A DNA stretch of 64,000 nucleotides from Chitinophaga sp. Cy-1792 (GCF_011752935.1 NZ_VWWO01000001.1:1798001-1862000); one strand, 5' to 3'; numbered from the stretch's first letter, positions 8,243 to 17,582 are shown. Program-made: numbers and translations. Notes: generated from the letters alone by a model not told the origin.

Positions 8243-10696
8243 CTATCCGTTTGCAGCGATCATTTTTTTGATACGGTCTTCCAGTCTTTCGCTGGTCATG
8301 GTATCACGCAGGCTATCTACTTTTATCGGGAAACAGAAAGGCGTAAGATGCTGTGGATGGGTGACAATAATCTTGCTGACAGCAATACGATCAAGGGTTT
8401 CCCTTAGCCTGGCTTCTTCCATCTGATAGAAAAATGCTTCATTGAAAGCCTGGCGCAGCAACAGATTGTCAGGGTCGTAATCCTTGAAAACGTTGAAGAT
8501 AAGGGAGCTGGAGGCCTGCAAATGCCTGTTGGCTTTCCCTTTGCCCGGGTATCCGGTGAATATCAGTCCGGCGATAACCGCAATATCACGGAATTTACGG
8601 CGGGCCATTTCTGTAGAGTTCACGCTGGCCTGTAGTTCTTCGTTCAGATTTTCTGCAGATAGCAGCACTTTGGCATTTTCCACGGTAACAGGTATGGGCT
8701 GGTCGGAGAGGAGCTCGAAGCCATAGTCGTTCATAGCCATGGAAAAGGTAATGGGTTGTGTTCTGCTGATACGATAGGCCAGCAGTGCGGCCATTACTTC
8801 ATGTACCAGCCGCCCTTCGAAAGGATATACAAAGAGGTGATAGCCATCTTCCGTAACGATATGCTCTATCAGCAGTTCATCATCTTTGGGTACATGGGAG
8901 AGATCTTCCTGTAGTTTGAACAGCGGACGTAATGCCAGCAGTTCCGGGTCTTTGGCCCTTCTGGTAAGGGCTTCGTTGAATTTCTGCCGCAGCATTTTTC
9001 CCAGGTTGCTGGATAATGGGATGCGGCCTCCCTGCCAGCTGGGCACAATGGTTTTTTTAGAAGTAGACTTACGCACCAGTGCCGTCATGTCTTTCGTCAT
9101 TACAAATTCGAGGTTGCGTCCTGCCAGCGTAAAGGAGTCGCCGGGTTGCAGCCGGGATATAAACCCTTCTTCTATCACGCCCACGTACCCGCCAGTCATA
9201 AATTTCACTTTCATCATCACATCGCTGACGATGGTGCCTATATGCAAACGGTGGCGCATGGCCAGCATGCGGCTGGTACAACGGAAGAAATTCCCGTGTC
9301 TTTCCATCTTCTTAAACTCATCATAGCTGAAGAGTGCTTCTCCGCCGGTGGTGAGGAAAGCCAGTATCCACTGCCATTCTTCCGGGGTGATGTGCTGGTA
9401 GCAGAAGGTATTTTTTACTTCTTCCCAGATGTCGGTGGAATGGAAACCGTCAGAAACGGCCAGGGTCATAAGGTATTGTAACAATACGTCCCATGCCTGC
9501 AGGATGGGCATACGGCTTTCAATGAGTTCTTCTTCCATAGCGGCTTTCAGGGCAGATGCCTCTACGAGTTCCAGCGCATGGGTGGGAAGAAAGAATATTT
9601 TGGAGATGGCATTGGGCTGGTGGCCGCTACGACCGGCTCTTTGCAGGAAGCGGGCCACGCCTTTAGGGCTTCCCACCTGGATGACGGTGTCTACCGGGCG
9701 GAAGTCGACGCCTAAATCCAGGCTGGCAGTACATACAACTATTTTGAGTATACCATTGTGCAGGGCTTCTTCCACCCATATACGCAGTTCCAGGTCAATA
9801 GAGCCATGGTGAAGGGCGATAGCTCCTGCCAGGTCGGGGCATTCTTTCAGTAGTGCCTGGTACCAGATTTCGGCCTGGGAGCGTGTATTTGTAAACAGGA
9901 GGGTGGTCTGGCTCTCCTGAATGATCGGAATGGCCTGTTTTAGCATCTTTAAGCCCAGATGTCCGGCCCAGGGGTAATTCTGTATCTCTTCAGGAATAAC
10001 GCTCTTTAAAGCGATGTTTTTCTTCAATTTTGCCCGGATGATGATACCATCGTTATGAAAAGGGCCCAGGAGTACCTCCATCGCCTCATCGAGGTTACCA
10101 ATGGTGGCGGAGATACCCCAGACTTTCAGCGGAGGCCGGTCTTCCTGGAGTGTAAGTCCTTTCAGGCGGGACAGGCCGAGTTCCACCATGACACCTCTTT
10201 TGGTGCCTATCAGCTCGTGCCATTCATCGGCCACAACAGTCTGGAGGTTTTTAAAGTGGGAAGGATAATCCCGCTGAGCCAGCAGGATGTGGAGGCTTTC
10301 CGGTGTTATCAGCAGGATTTCCGGCATTTGTTTTTTCTGTGCAGCACGGGTAGCCAGGGAGGTGTCGCCGCTGCGGATACCTACCTGCCAGGGAATATTC
10401 AGTTCTTCCAGTACCTCCGTCATGGCACGGGCAATATCTTTGGCGAGCGCGCGCAGTGGTGTTATCCACATCAGCTGCAGGCCATTCTTCTTTTTTTTCT
10501 GGTAATCTTTAGGGTGGGCATCTATCCAGGCTATCAGCACGGCCAGGTAGAGCGAAAATGTTTTACCAAAGCCGGTAGGGGCATTCACCAGGCCCGATTT
10601 CCCTTTCAGATAAGCGTCCCAGGCATCCTCCTGGAACTCGAATGGTTGTAGCTCCTTTGCTGCCAGCCAGTCGGTGATAATTTGTTTTCCTTTCAT
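8243..10696 (-). CDS. Ligase-associated DEXH-box helicase (Lhr-like)
   Basis: An 817-residue superfamily 2 helicase. Motif I is APTGFGKT, motif II is the unusual DEWH, motif III lies in WGISATIGN, and motif VI is QRAGRSGHQ. A winged-helix and Lhr-type C-terminal region follow, containing GGYVGVIEEGFISRL and GRNLEFV. Order and length match the helicase of the ligase-associated DNA damage response module. I place the start at the ATG at 10696, because a GGAG lies eight bases upstream; the TTG six bases earlier is less likely. It heads an operon with the PdeM-like and deacetylase-like genes and is divergent from the purine permease, with only 53 bases between them. Confidence 0.92.
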   Translation of the reverse strand: MKGKQIITDWLAAKELQPFEFQEDAWDAYLKGKSGLVNAPTGFGKTFSLYLAVLIAWIDAHPKDYQKKKKNGLQLMWITPLRALAKDIARAMTEVLEELNIPWQVGIRSGDTSLATRAAQKKQMPEILLITPESLHILLAQRDYPSHFKNLQTVVADEWHELIGTKRGVMVELGLSRLKGLTLQEDRPPLKVWGISATIGNLDEAMEVLLGPFHNDGIIIRAKLKKNIALKSVIPEEIQNYPWAGHLGLKMLKQAIPIIQESQTTLLFTNTRSQAEIWYQALLKECPDLAGAIALHHGSIDLELRIWVEEALHNGILKIVVCTASLDLGVDFRPVDTVIQVGSPKGVARFLQRAGRSGHQPNAISKIFFLPTHALELVEASALKAAMEEELIESRMPILQAWDVLLQYLMTLAVSDGFHSTDIWEEVKNTFCYQHITPEEWQWILAFLTTGGEALFSYDEFKKMERHGNFFRCTSRMLAMRHRLHIGTIVSDVMMKVKFMTGGYVGVIEEGFISRLQPGDSFTLAGRNLEFVMTKDMTALVRKSTSKKTIVPSWQGGRIPLSSNLGKMLRQKFNEALTRRAKDPELLALRPLFKLQEDLSHVPKDDELLIEHIVTEDGYHLFVYPFEGRLVHEVMAALLAYRISRTQPITFSMAMNDYGFELLSDQPIPVTVENAKVLLSAENLNEELQASVNSTEMARRKFRDIAVIAGLIFTGYPGKGKANRHLQASSSLIFNVFKDYDPDNLLLRQAFNEAFFYQMEEARLRETLDRIAVSKIIVTHPQHLTPFCFPIKVDSLRDTMTSERLEDRIKKMIAANG

Positions 10697-10737
10697 GCAC
10701 AATCTCCTTACCCGGTTATCGGATAAAATTAAGACAC

Positions 10738-10745
10738 TATTTTTG
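10738..10745 (+). promoter_or_regulatory. -7 promoter element abutting the permease start
   Basis: TATTTTTG matches TAnnTTTG and ends four bases before the ATG at 10750. If used, transcription would start at or next to the start codon, giving a leaderless or nearly leaderless mRNA. Confidence 0.5.
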
Positions 10746-10749
10746 CATC

Positions 10750-12075
10750 ATGCTCGCTAAATTTTTCAGGTTAACAGAAAACCAGACCACCGTTAGAAAG
10801 GAGGTATTGGCAGGACTTACCACTTTTTCTACCATGGCCTATATACTGGCGGTAAACCCCAGTATTTTATCGCAGACAGGCATGGACTTCAACGCCCTTA
10901 TCACCGCTACGGCGCTGGCAGCAGCTATTGGTACGCTGGTGATGGCTTTTTATGCCCGGCTGCCTATTGGCGTGGCGCCAGGTATGGGTCTTAATGCTTT
11001 CTTTGCCTATACGATCGTGGCCTCGCTGGGGTATAGCTGGCAGTTTGCACTGACAGCGGTATTCCTGGAGGGAATTATTTTTATTTTTCTGTCGATGTTC
11101 AAAATACGGGAAGCGATTATCCACAGCATTCCCGGCAACCTGAAACATGCTATCAGTGTGGGGATTGGCTTGCTGATCGCATTGATAGGTATGGCCAATG
11201 CGGGTATCATCGAAACAGGCATGCATCATGTGGGTGATGGCAAACTGGCAGGTGTAGTGCTGAAGATGGGGGATCTTACTTCTGCGGGGCCGCTGCTGGC
11301 ACTGATCGGCGTTATTGTCAGTGCCGTGCTGATGTACAAAGGGGTGAATGCTGCCTTGCTGATAGGTATTATGGCCGCCACCATTGCCGGTATTCCGCTG
11401 GGCGTTACGCATCTGCCTGAGCATGGACACCTGGTAGGGTTGCCGCCTTCTATCGCGCCCATCGCATTTAAGATGCAATTCGATAAAATTTTTTCCATGG
11501 ATATGGTGATGATATTATTCACCTTGCTGATGGTAAACCTTTTTGATACGGTAGGCACCCTGATCGGGCTTTGCAATAAGGCCGGGCTGCTGGATGCCAA
11601 TGGCCGTATTCCCCGCGCCAAACAGGCGCTGATGGCGGATGCAGTAGGCACTACCGCGGCGGGACTCCTGGGAACCAGCGTAGTAACAGCTTATGTGGAA
11701 AGTGCCAGTGGCATTGCTGCCGGTGGTAAAACCGGACTCACCGCCCTGACGGTTGCCGTGATGTTCCTGCTGTCGCTCTTTTTTGCACCGGTATTTGCGA
11801 TGATTCCACAGGCTGCCACCGCGCCGGCGTTGATTATTGTGGGTATGCTGATGATGGGAGCAGTGACAAAAATCGATTTTAATGATGTGACCGAAGCACT
11901 GCCGGCATTCCTGGCCATCGTCATGATGCCTTACTCCTACAGCATTGCAGAAGGTATCGTGTTTGGTATGTTGTCGTATGTATTGCTGAAAGTACTGACC
12001 GGCCAGCACAAACAGATTAGTCCGGTCATGTATGTACTGGCGATTCTCTTTATCGTAACGTTCTTTGTAAAATAA
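10750..12075 (+). CDS. NCS2-family purine permease (AzgA/PbuG type)
   Basis: A 441-residue inner-membrane transporter with about 12-14 hydrophobic segments. The start, with ENQTTVRKEVLAGLTTF followed by TMAYILAVNP, is diagnostic of the AzgA/PbuG subgroup, which imports guanine, hypoxanthine or adenine with protons. Further conserved pieces are PGMGLNAFFAYT, the DTVGTLIG segment, and TAYVESASGIAAGGKTGL. It stands alone, divergent from the repair operon and tail to tail with the carboxypeptidase gene, whose stop codon is one base away. The exact purine cannot be read from sequence. Confidence 0.92.
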   Translation: MLAKFFRLTENQTTVRKEVLAGLTTFSTMAYILAVNPSILSQTGMDFNALITATALAAAIGTLVMAFYARLPIGVAPGMGLNAFFAYTIVASLGYSWQFALTAVFLEGIIFIFLSMFKIREAIIHSIPGNLKHAISVGIGLLIALIGMANAGIIETGMHHVGDGKLAGVVLKMGDLTSAGPLLALIGVIVSAVLMYKGVNAALLIGIMAATIAGIPLGVTHLPEHGHLVGLPPSIAPIAFKMQFDKIFSMDMVMILFTLLMVNLFDTVGTLIGLCNKAGLLDANGRIPRAKQALMADAVGTTAAGLLGTSVVTAYVESASGIAAGGKTGLTALTVAVMFLLSLFFAPVFAMIPQAATAPALIIVGMLMMGAVTKIDFNDVTEALPAFLAIVMMPYSYSIAEGIVFGMLSYVLLKVLTGQHKQISPVMYVLAILFIVTFFVK

Positions 12076-12076
12076 G

Positions 12077-13099
12077 TTATTCTGTCAGCGTAACAGCTTT
12101 GGTTGTCACTTCAAGGGTGTGTACCATATTGCATTTGATGGCATAGTTGTTACGCTGATGCCCTATCGGGAAATCGAAACATACCGGATAGCTATAATTT
12201 TTCACCCTGTCCAGTACCATGCTCTGCACGGTTCTGCCAAATTCTTCTCCCGGATCATCAGGCCGGATATAGTTAAACCCACCGAGTATAAGGCCTGCAA
12301 GGTTTTTTAGCTTACCTGATCTTTCCAGCGTACCCAGCATTCTGTCGATGTTATAGAGATATTCACTTACTTCTTCCAGGAATAATATTTTCCCGTCTGT
12401 AAAGAGTTCAGACTGGGTACCGTTCATACTTTGGATGACGGCAAGGTTTCCACCTACCACTATACCTGTGGCTTTGCCAGGGCGATTTGCCATTTGGGTG
12501 GTGCCGGTATAGCTCATCTTTTTACCGGTAAGTGCATTGTAAATAGAGGTGATGCTATCCTGTACAACGGGATCGGCTGTACGAAAATTATCCGGAAAGC
12601 TGTTGGTCATCTTGCTATGGAGCGATGCCGTGTTCAATTTACTGTTGACCTGACAATGAAAAGCTGTGATATCACTGAATCCTATGATCCATTTAGGGTG
12701 TTGTACAAACTTGTCGTAATTCAGTTTGTCCAGCAGCCTTGCAGAGCCGTATCCTCCTCTGGCACAGAGGATGGCCTTGATCTCAGGATTATCGAGCATT
12801 TCCTGGAAGTCGGCGGTGCGCTGCTGGTCTGTACCACCGAAGGTGAAGTCACGCAGCCCAACGGTGCTGCCTATACGAACTTTAAAGCCCCAGCTTTCGA
12901 TAATACGCAGGGAGGCATCGAGGTCGGGACGGGGGCAGTAGCCGGCGGGGCAGGTGATCCCGATGGTATCACCGGGTTTCAGGTAAGGCGGAACAACAGG
13001 CTGGTTGCCGGTGGTACCAGGAATGCCAGCGATAGCGTTGACCCCCGGTATTACTGCACCGGCAGCCAGCAGAGAGGATAGAAAATGCTTACGGTTCAT
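12077..13099 (-). CDS. LD-carboxypeptidase (peptidase family S66)
   Basis: A 340-residue S66 serine peptidase, related to LdcA, which removes the terminal D-alanine from murein tetrapeptides during cell-wall recycling. The nucleophile Ser is in ARGGYGSAR, the Glu lies in the LFLEEVSEYLYNIDR region and the His in FPIGHQRNN. The N-terminus (MNRKHFLSSLLAAGAVIPG) is an export signal, possibly Tat-like with an Arg-Lys pair, so this copy probably acts in the periplasm, unlike cytosolic E. coli LdcA. It is the last gene of a minus-strand group, 27 bases after the SnoaL-like gene. Confidence 0.88.
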   Translation of the reverse strand: MNRKHFLSSLLAAGAVIPGVNAIAGIPGTTGNQPVVPPYLKPGDTIGITCPAGYCPRPDLDASLRIIESWGFKVRIGSTVGLRDFTFGGTDQQRTADFQEMLDNPEIKAILCARGGYGSARLLDKLNYDKFVQHPKWIIGFSDITAFHCQVNSKLNTASLHSKMTNSFPDNFRTADPVVQDSITSIYNALTGKKMSYTGTTQMANRPGKATGIVVGGNLAVIQSMNGTQSELFTDGKILFLEEVSEYLYNIDRMLGTLERSGKLKNLAGLILGGFNYIRPDDPGEEFGRTVQSMVLDRVKNYSYPVCFDFPIGHQRNNYAIKCNMVHTLEVTTKAVTLTE

Positions 13100-13126
13100 A
13101 GATTTAAAGTAAGCATTTTTATGATA

Positions 13127-13522
13127 TTACTGCTGCACCATCTGACGTACGGACCAATGACCAAAATAACGGCCTTCTTTTATCTCAATAATATCGATGA
13201 TGGTGAGTTCCATTGGCTCACCGATTTTATTGGCGCCCAGTAGCGGGGCTTTCAGTATGCCGGTAAAGGTTTTGTAGGTCACTACTTTATTACCTTCCGC
13301 GATCATGTCATGAATAGTCAGGGAAATGTTTCCGATGTTGGGAAACGCATACTGAATAAAGGTTTTGAGCGAATCTTTATCACGGGAAAAACCCGGAGGT
13401 GCGGTGTGGTTGGTAAAGTCGTCGCGCACAATTTCGTCCAGCGCTTCCATGTTTACTTTTACCAGGCATTCTTCGTTGAATCTCCTAACGATAGCTTTGT
13501 TGTTTTCTAATGTGGATGACAT
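13127..13522 (-). CDS. SnoaL-like / ester cyclase family protein
   Basis: A 131-residue NTF2-fold protein. Its conserved pieces are an N-terminal helix with VRRFNEECLVK, the segment FTNHTAPPG, and the tail with DIIEIKEGRYFGHWSVRQM. This is the SnoaL-like polyketide cyclase / ester cyclase family, which in most genomes has no assigned substrate. It lies between an AraC regulator and an LD-carboxypeptidase on the same strand. No polyketide genes adjoin, so a detoxification or small-molecule role is as likely as cyclisation. Confidence 0.82.
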   Translation of the reverse strand: MSSTLENNKAIVRRFNEECLVKVNMEALDEIVRDDFTNHTAPPGFSRDKDSLKTFIQYAFPNIGNISLTIHDMIAEGNKVVTYKTFTGILKAPLLGANKIGEPMELTIIDIIEIKEGRYFGHWSVRQMVQQ

Positions 13523-13581
13523 AACAGATTATTTATCTGCAAAGCTAGTGGACGTGGAAAGGTTGGAATAACGGGAAAGGC

Positions 13582-14439
13582 TCAGATGATAGCATTTTTA
13601 GAACGGAGTGCCTGCGGGGTTTCTCCATATTGTTGTTTGAACAGGGAGATAAAGTGTGGTGTATGCTCATAGCCGCATTCCAGGCTGATCTCCGCTATCT
13701 GTAATGGGGAGTTAAACAGCAGGTTGCGGGCGTGTAACATGCGCTGGGTGGTAATCCATTTACGTGGGGATGTACCAAAATGTTGCTGGAAATCACGCTT
13801 AAAGGCGGCGAGACTTCTGTTAGATAACCTGGCCAGTTCTGGCAGGGTGAGAGGTTCGAAAATATGGCGGCGTACAACCCATTCAATTTCAGGAGGTTGT
13901 AACGTGCTGATCGCTTGCAGAAAAGTGGCGACAGTCTGCTGCTGAGGGGTTTCCATCAGTAACAGGAACAGCTCAAATTTTTTCAGTGATAATATGGAAG
14001 AAAGATGGTCTGGTGGAGATTGAAAATAGCGAAGGTATGTTTCGCGGAAATCATCCAGGTAGCTAGTGAGGGGAATTACCAGGTGTTGTGCTGTACTGGC
14101 TGTTACTCCCGAAAAAAGATGGTGGTATTTGTGGGTAAATCTGCTTACATCTTCATCTGAAAAATATATCAGCAGACTTTTAAAATCCGTACCATCTTCC
14201 ACGATATCAGATAATATATGAAAACCTCTGCGGAGCAGGAATACAGAACCGGCTTCCACGCGAACAGAAGCCGTTTCCGTGTGTAATATTTTATAGCCGT
14301 TGATAACGAAGATGAGCAGGTTTTCTTTCAGGAATATGCGTCGCTTTTCCGCCATACGCCGCTGTTTGAGCATGGCGTAGTGTACATCGGCCTTGAGAAT
14401 TTGCTGACCGGGGAAGTCTTGCGGAAATTTTAGCAGCAT
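13582..14439 (-). CDS. AraC-family transcriptional regulator
   Basis: A 285-residue regulator. The N-terminal half is a cupin-like sensing domain with segments such as VEAGSVFLLRRG. The C-terminal 100 residues carry two helix-turn-helix units, LTLPELARLSNRSLAAFKRDF and the second around IAEISLECGYEHTPHFISLF, typical of AraC/XylS. The gene starts one base after the stop of the Lrp-type regulator, a strong sign of translational coupling. Likely targets are the cluster itself or the divergent MFS gene; the effector is unknown. Confidence 0.92.
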   Translation of the reverse strand: MLLKFPQDFPGQQILKADVHYAMLKQRRMAEKRRIFLKENLLIFVINGYKILHTETASVRVEAGSVFLLRRGFHILSDIVEDGTDFKSLLIYFSDEDVSRFTHKYHHLFSGVTASTAQHLVIPLTSYLDDFRETYLRYFQSPPDHLSSILSLKKFELFLLLMETPQQQTVATFLQAISTLQPPEIEWVVRRHIFEPLTLPELARLSNRSLAAFKRDFQQHFGTSPRKWITTQRMLHARNLLFNSPLQIAEISLECGYEHTPHFISLFKQQYGETPQALRSKNAII

Positions 14440-14440
14440 A

Positions 14441-14911
14441 TTAATAAACTACCTGGTGGGTGGCTTTGATAACAGAGATTACAAAGATGCTTTGTGTATG
14501 GCTCAGGTTATCCAGTTCGCCGAGTTTATTCACATAAAATTCGCGGTATTCATCCATGTCCTTTACCTGTACTTTAATCATAAAGTCGAACTCCCCGGAG
14601 ATATTGAGGCATTCCGTGATTTCAGGGAAGTTGAGGATTTCCTGGATGAATTTTTTACCGTATTTTTTATTGTGTTCCTTTAAGGTGATGTAGCATAATA
14701 CGGTCAGGCCTTTACCGATCAGCCGTGGGTCTACGATGGCAGCATATTGTTTGATGATGCCTGCCTGTTCCATTTTGCGTATACGTTCATACACAGGGGT
14801 GGTGCTGAGATTCAGCTGTGCAGCGATGTCGCGCATCGTCATTTTTGCATCCTGTTGAAGTAATTTAAGGATATTCATATCCTTTTCATCCAGTACCAAT
14901 TGTGTTTCCAC
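14441..14911 (-). CDS. Lrp/AsnC-family transcriptional regulator
   Basis: A 156-residue regulator. An N-terminal winged HTH (MNILKLLQQDAKMTMRDIA, then LSTTPVYERIRKMEQAGII) is followed by a RAM ligand-binding domain (VLCYITLKEHNKKYG, the GEFDFMIKVQVKD strand, and an oligomerisation tail). Proteins of this family sense amino acids and bind DNA as octamers. It heads the group Lrp - AraC - SnoaL - LD-carboxypeptidase and is divergent from a DHA2-type exporter 150 bases away, a layout often seen when the regulator controls the exporter. Confidence 0.93.
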   Translation of the reverse strand: METQLVLDEKDMNILKLLQQDAKMTMRDIAAQLNLSTTPVYERIRKMEQAGIIKQYAAIVDPRLIGKGLTVLCYITLKEHNKKYGKKFIQEILNFPEITECLNISGEFDFMIKVQVKDMDEYREFYVNKLGELDNLSHTQSIFVISVIKATHQVVY

Positions 14912-15014
14912 GATATATGCTGTTTATTGAGGATCTTCTCCTCTTTTTTGGAAAAAAAATCTCCATAAAGATATCAAATTAGTGTTTTATTCCAAAATAT
15001 TTATAATAAAACTA

Positions 15015-15039
15015 TTGATGTTCTAAAATCTTAAGTTTG
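15015..15039 (+). promoter_or_regulatory. Promoter for the MFS exporter
   Basis: TAAGTTTG at 15032-15039 fits TAnnTTTG. A TTG at 15015-15017 lies 14 bases upstream. The ATG is 22 bases downstream. The surrounding AT-rich gap between the divergent genes is the natural site for Lrp binding. Confidence 0.5.
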
Positions 15040-15061
15040 CGTCCCAACTTTAAAAACGATT

Positions 15062-16432
15062 ATGCAGCAACGGATAATTCTGACGATCGCTTGTCTGGCG
15101 GTATTTTTTGAGACCCTGGATGCCTCTGTATTGAATATGGCCATTCCCAGTATGGAAGGCTATTTCAGGTTCAGTGCGGATGCTATCCAGTGGGTGCAGA
15201 CCGTTTATATTTTGTTTTACGGCGGATTTGTATTGCTGGGTGGCCGCCTGGCGGACATAAAGGGCCGCAGGAATATTTATATGGTGGGCGCAGGATTATT
15301 CGGGCTGGCCTCTTTTGCCTGTGGCTGTGCACAAACTTTTAGCTGGCTGCTGGCATTCCGTGCCCTCCAGGGTATCGGTGTTGCCTTCGCCATCCCTGCT
15401 GCCATTGCGATCATCATTAATACTTTTCCTGAGCCGGCGGCCAGGAACAGGGCCATGGGCATTTTCGGAGCCATGGCGGGTACAGGCTTCGCAGCAGGAC
15501 TGGCTACCGGCGGACTCATCACTTCTTACTGGGGCTGGCAGTGGGTTTTCTTTATCAATGTGCCGGTAATTATGCTGGCAGTGTTTTTTGCCTGGAAATT
15601 TATTCCGGCAGACAAAAAAGAAAAGCAGCAACATAAGGAAGACCTTTCCGGTGGACTGATACTCACAGTGCTGATGCTGGCGGCTGCCTGGATCATTCAT
15701 TCCCTTGGCAGCATAACAACGGCACCTGTTCAGTTTGCGGCAACAGTTGCCGGCTTTTTGTTACTGGGCTTTTATTTTGTCCGTAAAGAGCAATCACATA
15801 CATCGCCATTAATAGATTTTAAACTACTTCGTTTGCCCGGCGCCGTTACTGGAAATCTGGGGGCATTGCTTACTGGCGCTGCTTTTGGAAGCTACCTGTT
15901 TTTGCTGACACTCTATCTGCAACAACATTTATTATTAAATCCTGCACAGGCAGGAATGTTACTGCTGCCTTTCAGTATTATGTCCGGTTTGTTCAGCAAG
16001 TTCCTACTACCGCTACTGTTCAGGCGTATTGGCGTAATCAGTGTAGGCGTGATCGGTAACATTTTTATGGTGTCCGGGTTTATACTTTTTATTATCAGCT
16101 ATCTTGGAGTGCTGCCTTTGCCAGTCATTGTTGCGGCCATTTTTTGCACCAATACGGTGGGTATATCGATGATTTTCCCGAGTATGACCATACTGGGCGT
16201 GGAGTCGGCGCCGCCATCGCAGCAGGGGCTTGCCTCCGGCATTAACGGAACCGCCAATTCATTTGGCGGCGGATTGGGCCTTTCTCTGACGGGCCTGGTT
16301 ATGCAACAGGCGGTGGTAATGCAGTATGATATGCATATTGCGGCGCTGTCGGTGCTGATAGGAATAGAAATAATAGCGATTATACAGATCAGCCGGTATC
16401 AACGTAAAACAAAGCGTCAGTTATCGTTATAA
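15062..16432 (+). CDS. MFS drug/metabolite exporter, DHA2 type
   Basis: A 456-residue major-facilitator protein with about 14 predicted membrane segments. Motif A is present as GGRLADIKGRRN after the second segment. The first segment carries the DHA2-style FFETLDASVLNMAIPSM (compare LDxTIVNVALP), and motif C is recognisable in the region AMAGTGFAAGLATGG. Such pumps (EmrB/QacA group) export drugs or metabolites using the proton gradient. No membrane-fusion partner is adjacent. Divergence from the Lrp and AraC regulators suggests they control it. Confidence 0.9.
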   Translation: MQQRIILTIACLAVFFETLDASVLNMAIPSMEGYFRFSADAIQWVQTVYILFYGGFVLLGGRLADIKGRRNIYMVGAGLFGLASFACGCAQTFSWLLAFRALQGIGVAFAIPAAIAIIINTFPEPAARNRAMGIFGAMAGTGFAAGLATGGLITSYWGWQWVFFINVPVIMLAVFFAWKFIPADKKEKQQHKEDLSGGLILTVLMLAAAWIIHSLGSITTAPVQFAATVAGFLLLGFYFVRKEQSHTSPLIDFKLLRLPGAVTGNLGALLTGAAFGSYLFLLTLYLQQHLLLNPAQAGMLLLPFSIMSGLFSKFLLPLLFRRIGVISVGVIGNIFMVSGFILFIISYLGVLPLPVIVAAIFCTNTVGISMIFPSMTILGVESAPPSQQGLASGINGTANSFGGGLGLSLTGLVMQQAVVMQYDMHIAALSVLIGIEIIAIIQISRYQRKTKRQLSL

Positions 16433-16461
16433 ACTTAGTACTTCGTAAAGCGTTTCTGCGT

Positions 16462-16469
16462 TACCTTTG
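16462..16469 (+). promoter_or_regulatory. -7 promoter element
   Basis: TACCTTTG matches TAnnTTTG and ends 22 bases before the ATG at 16492, so the next gene is probably transcribed separately from the MFS gene. Confidence 0.5.
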
Positions 16470-16491
16470 CACTTTCTGAACTACTAAGATT

Positions 16492-17547
16492 ATGAGTCAA
16501 TTTCCGCATATACATCTACCATTAAATGCAAAAATCACGTTTACCGCTAATCCTGTAAACGTCCTTCCATTGCCTGATGGCGAGTTTCTGCTGAACTTTG
16601 CCAGTCAGCCCCTGATAACGCATCTGGACAGTAAACTGCAAATCATTTCGGAACGGTTATTACCTATTCAGTCTGCAAAATATGTGAGCACTAAAATGTC
16701 TGCCTCCAGTGATGGTAAACGTATTGCCATCGCGGGTATGAATGATATCCGTATCATAGACAACGACCTGAATGTATTGCATACGATAGAACATGAACCA
16801 TGGGGTTATTTCCTTGGTTCTGCTGTTTATTTTGGTGCAGATAATAAAACCATCATGTATGTAATACCGGTGGGAGATGATGAGCAGGATGAACTGCAGA
16901 TCATTGATGCACATACTTTTGAACTGCTGGCGTCTTATCCGCTGAATGGCAAGCAGGAATATGCGTATACCTTCCATGCCTGTCCTGATAAAGGGAGAGT
17001 GATGCTGGAAGCGAGTGCCGGACAGGAAGAATGTGAATTGACAGAAATATCTTATAATAATGGTGTAATAACCGTGCGTGAACTGCCTCAGTGTGCGGAC
17101 CACATCTTCGGTAATTTTTCACCTTCAGGAAAGGAGTTTGTAACAGCGCCACATTACGACGGGCCGCTGATGGTATTTGATTATCCGGCAGTTAGCGCGG
17201 TGGCGGAACAGACCCAGGATGCGATATTCGACGGCAGCGCAGATTACCCGGCAGAAGAACCGGATTCACTGAACTATAGCGCGTTTTTTATTGATGATAA
17301 GAAGATGCTGGTGTATACTGTCTTTGGTCGCTTGTTGCTTATAGACAGAGCATCCATGCAGGTAGAAGCAGAAGTGATGCCGGAAGGTATTGAATTTACT
17401 GCGTATGATTATAATGGTAATCCTACAAAAAGTAAAGAGAAGATTGTTGATTATAGCAGTAATGTGATTAACATTATGATCGTACATAATCAGCTGTTGC
17501 TGACTACCAGCGACGGTGAATTGAGATCTTATAACTTACCATTGTAA
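16492..17547 (+). CDS. Cytosolic beta-propeller-like protein, function unknown
   Basis: A 351-residue protein without signal peptide or membrane segment. It is made of repeated beta-strand units of roughly 40-50 residues with WD40/YVTN-like spacing, such as DGKRIAIAGMNDIRIID, DELQIIDAHTFELLASYPL and LLLIDRASMQVEAEVMPE. This suggests a six- or seven-bladed propeller used for binding. I recognise no catalytic site and cannot name the family. The gene stands alone with its own -7 box and ends in a pair of large hairpins. Confidence 0.65.
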   Translation: MSQFPHIHLPLNAKITFTANPVNVLPLPDGEFLLNFASQPLITHLDSKLQIISERLLPIQSAKYVSTKMSASSDGKRIAIAGMNDIRIIDNDLNVLHTIEHEPWGYFLGSAVYFGADNKTIMYVIPVGDDEQDELQIIDAHTFELLASYPLNGKQEYAYTFHACPDKGRVMLEASAGQEECELTEISYNNGVITVRELPQCADHIFGNFSPSGKEFVTAPHYDGPLMVFDYPAVSAVAEQTQDAIFDGSADYPAEEPDSLNYSAFFIDDKKMLVYTVFGRLLLIDRASMQVEAEVMPEGIEFTAYDYNGNPTKSKEKIVDYSSNVINIMIVHNQLLLTTSDGELRSYNLPL

Positions 17548-17582
17548 TCTTCAACCCGCGCGTAGCGCGGGTTGAAGATTAC
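17544..17582. terminator. Perfect 18-bp hairpin (first of a pair)
   Basis: GTAATCTTCAACCCGCGC, a GTA loop, then its exact reverse complement. It overlaps the stop codon of the propeller gene and directly abuts a second hairpin, between converging genes. Confidence 0.75.
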
